Origin: Todiramphus chloris collaris
Lineage: Eukaryota > Chordata > Aves > Coraciiformes > Alcedinidae
Direction of reading: 5' to 3'
Length of the DNA stretch: 64,000 nucleotides
Assembly (NCBI GenBank): GCA_025345505.1
Contig: JANVCC010000076.1
Location: forward strand, 12,297,832-12,361,831
Each line of letters starts with the position of its first letter. Position 1 is the first letter of the stretch. Below, in pieces: positions 12,036-25,412 of the stretch. Under the pieces are notes generated by a model. The model saw nothing but the letters and a program-made list of their open reading frames with translations. It made no database searches and was not told where the DNA came from. The position numbers were made by a program, and so were the translations under genes.

Positions 12036-15000
12036 AGATATATGCTTCAATCCCCTAACATGTGCACCTTTGAACAGAGGAAAAAAAATGCTTAAATAGG
12101 AGGGAACTGAAATATATTTCTCAGTGCTATGCTGAGGAAGGAGAGAGCTTATAGAATAAAAACATCTAGCAAATCCTCAGCTATTTCCATTCACTTCAGT
12201 GGAATGACAACAACTCACAGGAATAGGCAATATGTCCCTGTATTTTACAGGCATGAAACAGTGTTACCAATAAATGCATATTAAACAAGATTAGAGAGAA
12301 TTATATCAGCTCCTAAAGCCCAGACTGCTTTTAAACACAAAGACATTTTAAAAGTCCCCTCTTTTCCTTTTTTATTTCCACTGCTTCAAAAATCCTCAAG
12401 TATATATTTAACTCTGCCACTTTAGCATTCCAACAGATTAAAATAAAGTTCCTGTCTATACATTTAGATTTCTTTACCTTCTTTCCTAGGCATTATTTCC
12501 CATTTTCTAACAACTGAATATATTTTGAAAAGCAGAGAAAATATTTTATATGATAGGCAAAATGGGAGAAATTATGTGTGCACACAAAATCATATCTGGA
12601 AATACAATCTTATTAACTGTAGAGATCAAATGTTCAGGACCTATATAAAGATCATTTTTAGGACTTACAGAGTATGCAGCCTTAAAGCTGACTGAATTTC
12701 ACATGTGGGTGACCAGAATTAACTCTATGGCTTTCACATGGACTGAATAAAAGTAGTCTACAATAGGAAAGAGCAGGCAGTTTGGCCAAATAACTCATGA
12801 CAGCGGTCATCTCTGATAGCAATAAAATGAGACTAAAAAATACCACGTATTTTGTCATGTTTACTGTATCAGAAAATCAGAATGTAGGGTAAATAAAAGC
12901 ATACTCCACTACTTCATAAATATTCAGCATCAAAACGTTAAGACAGGATGAAACAGACAGATACAAACTTAGGGAAACTGAGGAAACTGGAAAGAATGGA
13001 TTCAACTACAGTTACGCTGCAGATAAATGCTGTAAGCATAGTCCCGTCTTGCAGACATCACCAACCCAAAATCCAACATCCTTCCAATTAAAGGACCGAA
13101 GAGCAGCAGGGCTGTTGGTGGCCACTACAGCAATGCCTGCTGGCAGACCCTTACCAGATGAGTGCTGCAATTCCAGATGCAGGCAACACCAACACCACCC
13201 AAATGGTTGAATGCCAGTACTGGGGAAGTATCTGCTACGCCAAGACATTCATGCCAGGTCCATGCCACAGGGAAAGAGAGGAGCTGCCTGTGTTGGTGGC
13301 ATGCTGTCAGTAAAATGATACTGTAGAAATACTGGCAGTGAGATTACTGGTAGTTTATGTTCTTCAGGAGCTCTTGGGATGTAACTGTACCTGAGAGAAT
13401 GGCATGTGAGCTGCCAGAAACACAGGAGATGTCGTCAATTCACTGCTCTCATTTACAACCCCGATTGGCAAGAAAATAGTGTATAAAATACAAACCAATG
13501 ACCCTCACCTCACAGCCATCTAATGCAATGTGGACAATAATGTTGACATTAGACTTGAAGAGTTTTAATAAATACATCTCTGGATTTTTGTATGCCTGTC
13601 TCAACACGCATGGTCACTGCCCATCTACCCGGTACACTAGGTTTAATATACAGAAATAGGAACAAAGCTTCAAATCTACTTGCTGAAGTCCTAAAGGCAG
13701 GAGTCTTCACTTCAGAACAGGAACTGTTTGCCTAAGGACTTACGAGCCTGTCCTTGAATGACAACTTGCATTGACAACAGAGAAAGCCACACTCCTAATC
13801 CTCAAATTTGGCCTCATCTGGAAAGCCACAAACCAAAATAATATCTGGAATTTAAGCCAAATGGGCACTGATGCTCACTTGACCAAACACCACAGGTATC
13901 ACACACTCCAAAACACAAATAATAACAAACTCCTTAATCCTCATCCTTGCTCTGACACAAAATATCTCCATTGTGCTAGTCAGGTCAAGGGACTTAGGTC
14001 AATCTTTCTGCATTTCTTCCATCTGCTATAGCATAGAGACTACCACAGCTGATCAGCTGACGGTAAGCACTACACAGACACGACCTTGCTAACTTCTCCT
14101 GCAGCAGATGCTGATTACCCCAGGTCACTCTAGAATTGCCATCAGTTTTCCAAAGGTGTTCGTAACAACTTCCTTCAAGTCCTATCAGAAATATTCCATT
14201 AACTAAATGTCAACAACCTTTAAAGTGAAAGTACCAGAGCCTAAATTCAAGCAGCTAAAGAGGGTGGACATGCTCTCTGTGCAGTGACAGCATGGGAAAC
14301 ATGCTATTCACTATGCTCAAGTAAGCACTGCACTTCTTCATTATGATAAGATTTTTTGTTTTGGCCTTTCAAACACTTATGAAATGGTTCAGCAAATGCA
14401 TTTTGTGCTTACCTGCCTTTTTTTTGTTTTTGCTTGGGGGGCCCATATGATTTTTATATAAATTCCCCATAAACTACAAGGTTTTAAAATGAGGTAAGAC
14501 CAGCCCCATTTCACATATGAATCTCTCATAAGAGATCCCACTGATTTTTATCTTTCTTATAACACATTTTTTTACAACACTCTGCATCTTCCCTGAGACA
14601 AGTAAATGAAACATATTTTAATTGATGAACAATTATGAGATTTTAGCTTTTTCCCTTTCCTGCTCTTCAATGTGTTTAACTGATGACAACGAACAAACTT
14701 CCCAGTTAAAATATTGGCATATCTTTGATTTACTGCTTTAAGTTAGCCTACAAAAAAGAAGAAAGATGAAAATCATCAGAGGACAAAGCAGCATAAGTAC
14801 ACTACAGCTACTGAGAGTCTGAATTTACCCCTAGTCAACACAAAAGTTCTTGACATGCCTTCAGTTTTGTTGCTATGCCTCCCACAAACCAGCACAAGCA
14901 GGTAAATCCCATTGATGCTAGCCAGGATCCAGCAGTGTGGGAAGCAGGTCTAATGTGGAAGGCATGCCCTTATCACTCTTAACACATCAGTAGGATCCAG

Positions 15001-15079
15001 ATAATTACAAATTACAGTAGTTGATATCTAAATTCAAAGCAAGCAGCAGTGCTGCTAATGCCTACTTATTACATGGTAG
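12036..15079. other. Intronic sequence, no gene seen
   Basis: AT-rich. A slightly GC-richer part at 13010-13260 carries short frames with no family resemblance. No splice-flanked exon was recognised. Confidence 0.55.
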
Positions 15080-15084
15080 AGTAG

Positions 15085-15304
15085 TGGCTATGAACTGTGA
15101 AAAACTTCTTTACTCTGAGAGCAACCAAGCCTGGAAGAGGCTGCCCAGGGAGGTTGTGGAGTCTCCTTCTCTGCAGACTTTCAAAACCCACCTGAATGCA
15201 ACCCTGTGCTCTAGGCAAACCTGCTTGGGGGGGGAGGCTAGTGGTGTTGGACTAGATAATATCCAGAGGTAGCTTCCAACTCCAATGATTATGTGATTTC
15301 GTGA
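15085..15304 (+). mobile_element. CR1 LINE 3'-end fragment
   Basis: Seen: 'gcctggaagaggctgcccag', 'gaggttgtggagtctccttc' and 'gttggactagataatatcca' are typical CR1 3'-UTR phrases, ending with a degenerate tail around 15283-15302 ('attatgtgatttcgtg'). 5'-truncated, about 220 bases. Confidence 0.93.
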
Positions 15305-15819
15305 AACCGCAGTCCAGGCAGAGCCTAAAAGCTCCTTCAGCAGTGGCACGGACTTAAGACAAGCTGAATCTGCACACTTTCACCAGTTTGTGCAAACATC
15401 TTTCAAGCCCCCAAAACAGTATGAGCAGCTAAATCCTGCCCAAAACCCACAGAGCTCCAAACAATACTCCTGGCTAATCTGATACAACTATTTATGGAGC
15501 CGCGCTGTGAACAAGACCACTAGGATTCCTCCATTTAAAGAATCAGAAAATACAATAAAACCAATGAGTCTTTATATACATTTCATCAGATTATTAAAAA
15601 AAATAATAATACATTTTCTAGTTCACTTCAGAGCCTCACTTGCAAGGATCAATGAGCAGCCAGGGTAGAAATCTCTTAAACTGATTTTGCTGTCAGAGTA
15701 AAAGGGTTTCTATTGCACCTTTACAACAGAGGCCACGTGTGGTCTGCATAAATTGTCACACTTGTGAATTGGTGCTCTTATTGGGTCAGTGTGGTGATTT
15801 GACATAGGGGAAACGGTAA
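15305..15819. other. Spacer between two oppositely oriented CR1 copies
   Basis: No gene seen; AT-rich with an A-rich patch near 15595-15615. Confidence 0.55.
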
Positions 15820-16410
15820 CAGAATCACAGAATGGTAGGGGGTGGAAGGAACCTCTAGCTATCATCTAGTCCAATCCCCCAGCACAGCATGTTTGCCCAG
15901 AGCACAGAATCACAGGATCGCATTCACGTGGGTTTTGAAAGTCTCTAGAGAAGGAGACTCCACAACCTCTCTGGGCAGCCTGTTCCAGGCTCCGTCACCT
16001 CACAGTAAAGAAGTTTTTCCTCATGTTGAGGTGAAACTTCTTGTGTTCCAGTTTGTGACCATTACCTCTCATCCTATCACAGGGCACCACTGAAAAGAGA
16101 CTGGCCCCTTCTACTTGACACCCACCTTCAGATATTTGTAAACATTAGTAAGATCCCCTCTCAGTCTGATCTTCTCCAAGCTAAACAGCCCCAGGGCTCT
16201 CAGCCTTTCCTCCTAAGAGAGATGTTCCAGTCCCTTCATCATCCTCATAGTCTCTGTTGGACTCTCTCTAGTATTTCCCCGCAACTCCTGAACTGCGGAG
16301 CCCAGAACTGGACAATACTCCAGATGCTCTCACTAGTGCAGAGTAGAAGGGGATGAAAATCTCTCTCAATCTGCTGGACACAGGCCAACTGGAGGCCTGC
16401 TGTCACTGAG
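15820..16410 (-). mobile_element. CR1 LINE 3' fragment
   Basis: Seen: starts with 'agaatcacagaatggtaggg' (the CR1 tail read backwards), then 'ctagagaaggagactccaca', 'gtaaagaagtttttcctcat' and 'ctccaagctaaacagcccca', all reverse complements of the CR1 3' UTR and C-terminal RT region. The 5' limit near 16410 is approximate. About 590 bases, head-to-head in orientation with the copy at 15085. Confidence 0.95.
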
Positions 16411-16648
16411 GAAGCAACCTTTGAGATATCATGGATGGCACAAACAGCCCCAGCAGGTTACCTCAGAAAACCCAAGCCCTTCTCTTTGCTCAAGCCCAGA
16501 GGAGGTCTCAGAGGGGGCTGACCCAGAATCCAATCCCTCGCATGCCTGTACTACAGCTGTAGCTATTGTATGCATTGCATGTAGGTGGCTGCTGGAGATG
16601 CATGTTGAGTTTTCACCGCCTTTCCATACATCAGGAAGGAGTCCCCCT

Positions 16649-16800
16649 CAAAAAAAACCCAAAGAAAAAAAACCCCAAACAAAACAAGAAATAACAAAAC
16701 AAAAAAAACCACACAACAACTTAAAACAAACACACAAACAAACCAAAAAACCAAAAACCAAACAACAGAAAACCAAACTAAACAAAACCAAAATAACAAG
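16649..16800. repeat. A/C-rich low-complexity tract (AAAAC-like)
   Basis: Imperfect AAAAC, AAACC and CAAAC runs. Together with the G/T-rich tract at 17080-17245 it forms two roughly complementary arms about 280 bases apart. Confidence 0.85.
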
Positions 16801-17079
16801 CAAGTTAACTCAAAGCTAGACAGGTTCTTTTGCATTCTTCATGGCATCACCTTTTGACTTGCCATTTCAGTTCATTTACTTCTTCAATTACCAGTGGACT
16901 TCCTCCTAGACATCCTTTTTTTTTTCTTAACAAGCATCTATCCTTTTCACTGCTATCTGAGCCAACAAGTAAAGTGACAATAGATTTGTTTAGTTTAACC
17001 TACTTTCATCCACACACCCTTGAAAACCCGGGTTTCTGTTTTGCTGAAGAAGTCTGACATCAGTTAGAATCAGAAGGGT

Positions 17080-17245
17080 TTGGGGATTGGCTTTTCTGGT
17101 TGGTGGTATTTTGGTTTGGGTTGTGGAGTTTGGGGGTTTGTTTTGGTTTTGAGATTTTGGTTGGTTTTTGGTTTGTTCAGGCTTTTTGGGGGGAGGGGAG
17201 TATGGGGGTGGCTTTTGTGGAGGTTTTTGTTTGTTTTTCTTCTTA
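17080..17245. repeat. G/T-rich low-complexity tract, possible G-quadruplex
   Basis: Imperfect GGTTTT/GGTTTG runs, with G runs of six (17188-17193), four (17195-17198) and five (17204-17208) and further GG pairs. Complementary in character to 16649-16800. Confidence 0.8.
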
Positions 17246-20200
17246 AAGTGTTTATGCATCCACAGAAGTCACAGAACCTTGCAAATCCCACATGGAATGA
17301 TCTGCAGGTTGTGCCACCTGAATTGCTTCAGAAAGCTGGCCCTATATGAATATATGTTAATGTGCTTATGTGCAAAATCACATTACTAATAACATCTTCT
17401 AACCATCAACACGTGCCTTAGCTTGGCTCTCAGAAACGTGGCCTGCGCTACTTTCAGTTATTTCTTGTAAAAAATGTGTCCCTGAGCGTTAAAGAGAACA
17501 AACTCTCTCCTGAAGAAAGCGTATATTTTGTGTAACTGGAGGCTTATAAATCATAGCAAATTTATATTTGGAAGTAAGCAGATGAGAGCTCTCAGTTAAT
17601 TTCTGCTTTTATGGAAAACTTAAACCATGGCCAAACTCACAGCTTGAATAATGTATTCACAGCACTTGAAAAAAAAAAATAATTGTATTTTATTTATTTT
17701 ACACAAAAAATTAGCAAGGGATCTCTCTATCTACTAACAACTAGTGCAGAAATGAAGCCTGACACAAAGTATAGAAATATCTCTCCCCTTCTTCCTTCTA
17801 AATCAACTTTTCATCCACACACAACAATTTTGTGTACTAACTCTCCAAACACAGCATACCTACATTTCTAGCTATTTTTGCTCTGGACAAGTCTCACACT
17901 CCCACAGTTGAGAGGCTGGCAGACTACATACAACGTGCAACAACGAGCAATCATCAGAAAGATCAAAAGGCACAGATCATGCAAAAATCTTAACCTCAAT
18001 CACATGACATGAAGCAAAATCTGGGATGCCGTCTAACATGAAAGAAGGCTTTAAGTAAGTACTTTATTTAGTCGGAAATGCAAAAGCCACTGAGTGTCAC
18101 AACGTACGTGTGTAACTATACCAGAAATTTCTTCAATTTAAGTTAGCTATATATTTTACAAATATGACTCAGATGTCCCAGCTTTGAATATGTGGAGGTA
18201 GCAGAGCCATTCCCAAAAAAGTTGAAGAACATGCTCCTATGATCCATAGTGTTTCAGCAACAATATGTAGAAGCAAAGTCACCACCACTCTAAAGTTAAC
18301 AAAAGCTGTTCTAAAGACAGTTTTTAAACGCTCTCAGTATCTAAAACAGAGTTTACCATAAATTACTTCCTGCTCCCAAATTACAAAACCTGATTAGTAT
18401 TATGAGGATTATCACGCATACAAGGAAAATTCTGTTCAATGAAGGGCTAGTAAAATTTACCTGGTTCACATTATCACGCCAACTAAGCCACACATATCAA
18501 TAATGAAAACAATTGTGTGTACACACCCTTTCACAAGCTACAGATCTTAAATGAACACAGTAACATCTAGGTTATTAACTACACCATCTTAGAATCACAG
18601 AGCCAGAAATCCTTCCATCCCCTTTGCAGACCATGTTAAATGTGTGAATGAAACCACAAGGTACACCAGCCTTTCTTCTTCTCTGATCCATCTCTGTTCA
18701 TGCAGCCCCTGTGGATAACCCCAGTTGTGTGACAGCCATGAAACCAGCACGTTACCTTCATGCAAGTCTGTACACTCAGCCAGAGTGTGCGTTACGTGCA
18801 CGTTTCATTTGACAACAGGACAGATGCACCTTCATCAGATGGGGACCCAGGAGCAGGGTACAGTGGGCCATACCCACTAGAAAGCTGAGAAATGCCAGGT
18901 TACAAAAAGTTTCTGGGCCAGAACAGTCCAGAGCCAACTAAGAGCGTCAAAATAAAAAGAAAGGGGAGAGTATAACCAATACTATAGCCATGAACCTGCA
19001 GTGCAAGTGGATCCCAGCCCATTACAGACAACACATTACAAACTCCAGTTACTTTATTCATCAAAACCTTTTGCTGCAGGAGTTGAGAGCTTTCAAAGAG
19101 CATGATCTAATGCCTGATGAACCTTAAGCCTTTGCAAAATACACCACATAACAAAAGGAACATCATATGTGGGAGTAGTGCAAGCACATCTACAAGCACA
19201 AAACGTAGCTAAGTTTTATATTACAAATCTAAGGAAAACACTGTACTAGCAGCACATTTTAATTAGTAAAAGCAACAGATGGCTTGAATTCCAGGAAGGA
19301 AATGAGAAGAGCTGATACTGCCCACATCAGTGATACAATTGGAAGCTTCCCTTTCTTTCTGATAAGGAATTCTCCCACAAACAAAACACTGGAGTCTTAA
19401 ACTGTTCCTATACTTCTTGCACAGCAGAAGTCAGAGCTGTTTTGAAGTGGGAGATGAAGAAAAGCAGATAGCTAGGTCCATTTGCTCAGCTGCAGAATTC
19501 TCTGAAGTCTTCTGCTTTCTCTTAGGAAAATTAAATACTCTGTTTTGGGGACTGGTTCTGAGTATTTTGGATGTAGCCCCTTCAGTGATCAAAACAGTCA
19601 ACTGAAATGAATTTCAGCTTCAGCTATCAGAAGAGGGAGATGGTGCTGGCAAGCAGAGGCATTCTGCAGTATCTGCTCTGTAGAACAAAAATTAGAAACA
19701 TAGCCACTCTGAAAAGAAGTATGCCCAACTTGGTGTATGCAGAATTTGCACATCCATATGTTTAAGGAGGATTGAGGCATCCCTGAATATTCAGACAGTT
19801 TGTCTCTAATACTAAATCACTTTATCGCATGTGCTACTTTTAGACGACCCATTCCCTATTTCCTCATTACACTTTTCTCAGCCTAATGGATGAGACCATT
19901 TGTAGCCTGGTATTTAAGCTATAAACACACCAGATAGCCTTGTTAAGCCGAAAGGATCCCTGCAGTTTTGTCCCATCCTGAGCTAAATTTGTAGCTTTAA
20001 TTTTCATTGCTGTGTAATACTCCTCCATTTCCTGGAGAAACTAGAAAGGCACATTAGAATAGGAATAATGAGATTCTGCTCTCAACTGTTTCCATCTCTT
20101 ATGCAAACTCTTGGTACCTGTCCATGATGCTAGTTAATCTCAGCTGCCTTTTCACCATCTGGCCAAAAAATAACTTGTTTTTCCCAATCTCTGACATGCC

Positions 20201-23200
20201 ATTTCCTCCCTAGCCCTGGTCCCATCCTTTCCTGTACCTCCACAGAGAGAGGTAGCTCCCCCTCGCACAGCAGAGGCATAGCAACAGCCTTTTCATTGCA
20301 CTGTTCAAACAAAGAGGTTCTTACAGAGACCTGGCTCCTGTTAAACTGCACAAACGGGAATCACAGCAGCTACAATTTCACAACAAAGCTATAATATTTC
20401 AGCCACACAAGAGACACTGGAGACCATACAGTAGAGAAGTGGTGATATCTGGGATGTAGTGTGTGCTCTTTCCACTTTACACCACTGGTTTCCACTTCAC
20501 TTGCAAATACACCAGTGTATTTTATTCTCTTGTTCCACTGCACAGAATCAGAGCTTGTTTCCTAGTTTGTCCCACCACACTATAACCTCATTTTTACCCC
20601 CCCCCCCCTTCTTTCCCAAGTGAACTGTAGCTTTTGAAGGAAGATTATAAAGATATAAAACTTCCAGACTGGAGCAGAATGGCTGAGTCTTAAGTGCAGG
20701 ACCTTGTTCCCGGACAATGGCTAGTGCCAGAGCCTGAAGATGCAAAAAAGCCATGGTCAATAATACAACTCTTTTCCCCTCCTTTCTTCTCCTCCCCAAA
20801 GAAGGATTCAACATGATTCAACATAAGTATAATAGTTAAATAGGCTAATAATCAAAGGTCAGGGGTTTATTCTTTCCCAAACTTTTCTGAATGATCTGTC
20901 TTTATTTGTGTTATGTGTGCAAACTTCCACGCTTTCTCCAAAATTATTAAACTATTCACCTATAGAAGTCATGGCTACAAATTTTCTATTCAGGAAGAAT
21001 TTTATCTCATCCTTTTTCAATTTATGCCTTTTCAATTTAATGGACTATTTTACATCATTAGACAAGGTTTCAAGAGATCCTAGTATCTACTCTGAACTAT
21101 TGATTATTTCAGAATTCCTCTACAGTGTCCCTTTGTCCATTTTCTGGCCAAGACAAACAATCACAGTCTTTCCTTTCTATTTGACAGCAATCACAACTTG
21201 GGTTGAGAAGCTTGGGCTATAACGCATCTGTCAACTCCCATCATTCAGCACTGAAAAAATCCCCTTGCCTAGGAAGCTGCTGTTCATCAGCACTGTAGAG
21301 AACCTGTGCCTCTGTCAGTGTCCTAGAAAACAGTGGAGCAGTGCCAGTAAAGATCTTTCTGATGATGATCTACTAATCCTTGATGTCTATCCATGCATCT
21401 GCCCACAGGGATTACAGTAAGGTCTCTTGAGCCTATGGGAACTTGGTAATGACTAAGAACTAATTGTTGCTAATGATCACTTACTCGTGAAAGGTGAAAA
21501 GGCATGAAGTGATCTCCTAAAGGAGAGACCCCACTCAATGTACCAGCATCCTCTGCCAAGAAGATGTAGCTGGTTGTCTACCTACTTCAGATCTTTATCA
21601 TCATGGGAGCTGGCATCAACAGACTCCCCTGTGGCATAACTCCACAACAACTTCTGACATTCAGATTCATTTCACCAGAAAGTATGGAGCTCACTAAATT
21701 GGCAGATGTTTTAGAATTGTAAATATACCACTTACTGTAACACTAGAAGCATTCAGATTTAAAGGTAGGATGTAATAATGGTGCACTGAGCAGGACTGAA
21801 ATCAACTGACAGACTAAAGAACTGACATTAGGGAATAACAAAGAAGGACACGTGTCCTAAAGCAAGCATGGCACCTGTGCAGCTCAAATAGCCCAAATTA
21901 ACTCCGGAGGGAGGGGCGAAGACATGCAGTTAGAGGAAACCCAGCACCTTAACTTAAAGAGTTAAAATCAAAAATTGACATTTTAAAATACTCAGTTCCA
22001 AGGGAAAAAACCCACCATCAAAGAACTAGATTTTTCAGAAAGAAGTGAAAACAAGGAATGAAAAGAGAGGAGAGCAATCTTAACAGGAGAAAAAAAAAAA
22101 CCCAAACAGGAAAATAACATTTTTCAATGTGATTCTTCTTTTAAGGTGTTAAAAAAGACACTTCAGAAAATTATTAAATAATTCATTATGCTGAGAGTGA
22201 TGGAGTTTGGTGGGAAAGCACCTGCTCTACCACAAAGTGTATTCCATCTGGTCCATCAGCTCTGCACGAGCATGCTCAGGGAATTAGAGAAGCCTATGCA
22301 CTTTAACAGTCAATTGCTGTGTTTCGCAGACCTCATCTTTTGTGACAGAAAACAGAAACCTGATCTCCACATAGCCACCATGCTCCGTGCTCCAGTAAGA
22401 TTCACAACTGTCATTTGAGCTGCTTTTACATCTGCAACCTAACACCCCAGCCCGAGCATACAACTGGTAATGTCGTGCACGTTGAGTGCACCAGGAGTAC
22501 AGGTGGGATGCTATAAAATGAATTAAATGCAGGATGGAAAGCACATCTAGAAATAATTAACACAGTGACCGTGTCATTAGCAGCTGAAACTCATGAGCAG
22601 TGAGCTGTCTTTAAGCATCCTTGGTAGAACTACTTTGCCATTAACACGTGCTCATAAAGAGCCTACGTGGAAAAAAGAAACTGCTCCTTCTTGAAAGCAG
22701 CTGAGCTAACAGGTTTGCCACTCAGCAGGAGATGCTTGCCAAGTACTTGATTATAATTATCTGCTAGGCTGTACAATACGCTCAAATAGATTTGTAAGCA
22801 AGATAAAGAGATTTATGGAAAAAGAAACAACAAAAATGTTATGTTATGTTCTCACTGAGGGAAAAAGAATTTCTTTGAAGTTACAATGCATTCTCCACAA
22901 GCACTGGCACAGTGAGAATTTTTACTTTTTTTTCCACCTCACTAGTGTCAATTTAAAATGGTTTCTCTGCATCTGAAAACTGTCCATAGGAACTATAGCA
23001 TTCTTTACTCACAGAAGATTGCCATTATCAGGAGAAAATATCCAGCAAATACACACACTGCTTCATAAATGCACCACTACTACTACTACACTCTGTAGTA
23101 GCTGTCAAATGAAGGCAAGGAAGTGCCCAGAGCTTTTGCCTAGGCGTTGTGGTAGGAACACACAGCTACAGCTAATGGAAGTGGACCCTATCAACTCCTG

Positions 23201-25412
23201 CAAACTACTTAAGCAGTCTCCAGTAAAGCCAAAGAAAACAGATTTGGTAGTTAAACATAACTAATCCTTAAAAGATCCTTCACATCATCTCCTGGGTCTT
23301 CTGTCACACGTCCAGTGCCAACATGATGGTCTCATTCCCTGCAGCCTTCTCCCTTTTACTCACTCTTCCTCTGCAGAATTAGGTTTTCTCTACAGTTAGC
23401 CACACCAGTTGAAGAATAAACGTTTGTAGCACTGGCTACACAACTCCCAGTGACAACACTGGTGTGCTGTATGCACAAAGTCATGCATGAACTGTCTGTC
23501 CAGTTTCAATCTGCCAGAGCACCATGTGTCCTATGTTATTGCAGATAGAATGAATGATGATACAGGCAAGTACTGAGAAGCAGTTCATCTGTTCTGTAAC
23601 GAACTGAATTTACCTTTCAACTCATTTGAAATGATGGTGAGAAGGCCCAGTTGTCTCATCCTAAGAGTAACAGTGGAATTTGTGGGTCACCAATGGTTCC
23701 CAACCCTCCTGTGTCATTTCAGGATCACAGAGCATGTCATAGTATACTTGGCCTGGAAAGACATGACTAGAGAGTAGCTAAAGTAGTATCTCCTTTTATT
23801 TTCCCTCCAAGTTACTTCCTAACCTCTTAAATATCTTCCTGTACAATTAAACAAAGCTATTCTATATAGCAGTTCAAAAAGCTGGAACTGCAAACTGATC
23901 CTCTACTAAATCCTGTGGTATTTTACCTTCTTTTCTGTAAAAGAGCGCTTAACTTCATTGCCACTAAGTTCCATAGGCATCTTCTATAGACACTGCTTAA
24001 GAAGCTATGGAATACATCAAAATACAAAAAAAATACTCTTTCTGAAGTGATTATAGCTCCTCCATATTAGCCTACTATTAGAGAAAAAAAAGAGGCCTCC
24101 CTAGTTAAAGATAAAAAGAAAAGTTTAGCAACCTAAATTAATTACATGAGAAAGGCAACTTTAAAGCAAAAGAATATAGTAAATTGGACAAGTCAAAAGG
24201 TCAAATTCTATTCAAATTTTTCTGGTGTGTAAAGAACTGAAACAAGTGAAGGGAAGAAGAACAAGCTTTCATGCAAAGACACTGACACCAGCTCTTGCTT
24301 GCCACAGCTTTTCCAGGAAGATGTGCAGCTCAACACACACAGCAAACTCAAAAATCACAAGAGGAAATTCAAGCTAATATTTGTTTCATTAATACATAGC
24401 CACACGCCAATAACTTCTAAAGTACATAGTATACAGGAAGGCAAAGGAAGGACAGGCTGAGACCAAAGAAACGACAGAAAGAAAACTGCAGAAACTCTGA
24501 AGAAAATCAAAAACAACAAAATTGTTTTCTAAAGGCATGTCACGGGGGTGGAAATAAATTCAGTTAAAAGGTTTTTTTCTCCTCCAATTCTATGAAAGGG
24601 CAGGAGAGAAGTTACAAAATTCCACTATAAAAGTAATGTAAGATTCTAGTACAGAGATAAAAATGAGAAAAACAACATGATAGCTTCTATGCCAAAGATA
24701 AAAAAAAACCAACATGGCAACATTGCTGGGAATTCCTACTATTCTGCACCATGAGGAATTCAGGATTTTAATAATGCTATCCTGGGAGCATGCAAAGGCA
24801 TTTACAAAATGTATGTCAAAATCCATTTCCCAGCGTAGGCAGTATTCTCTCTTACTGCAGGAAATCCTGAGGGACTGATTTGAACTGACCATGACCGCGT
24901 TCCAACACATTTTGAGACTAACCCCACTGTCACCACCTGTGGGTTCCAGACAAAAGAAAAGCCCTTTATGGAGACCAGCACACAGAAAAAGATCCCTTTC
25001 TCAGCATTATTTTCCTCCCTATGAGTGTCTCCTTTCTGTCCTGCCATCTAATCTATAACATCTTTAACATGACAAAAAAAGCAAACTACTAGTTGCTCCA
25101 GCTTCCCTCCAGTCTCAATGGCTCCTTTAGTTACAGGAGAATTACATCTTCAGTGTTTCAAAATTCTTAAACTACATTTTTTTCACAAATAAACACTCTT
25201 ATACAATTCCTTGTTTATTATGGAATTGATAAAAATATATTTAAAATATGATTTGAAGCAAACTGTGCCATGGTATATGTACCCTGTTTTAATAATCTTT
25301 CCCCTTGCAAAGAATTCCACTATTTCTTGAGTATGCTATAGTAGTAGGCTGGGAAATTTCAGAAAAATAAACATGAGCTTTATCATGTCATCAGCTTAGC
25401 ATCTAAAGGAAA
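17246..25412. other. Intronic sequence, no gene seen
   Basis: AT-rich, with no recognised exon or CR1 copy over about 8 kb, a notably repeat-poor stretch of this intron. A 12-C homopolymer lies at 20597-20608. Short frames throughout have no recognisable domain. Confidence 0.55.

Noticed and set aside
16563-17349. Open frames rich in Lys/Thr/Asn/Gln or Phe/Val/Trp near 16.6-17.3 kb
   Set aside because: Products of the A/C- and G/T-rich low-complexity tracts.
18592-18625. 'agaatcacagagccagaaat' resembling a CR1 tail
   Set aside because: Similarity stops after about a dozen bases.
23718-23775. 'ggatcacagagcatgtcata' followed by 'cctggaaagacatg', weakly CR1-like
   Set aside because: Too diverged to distinguish from chance by eye.
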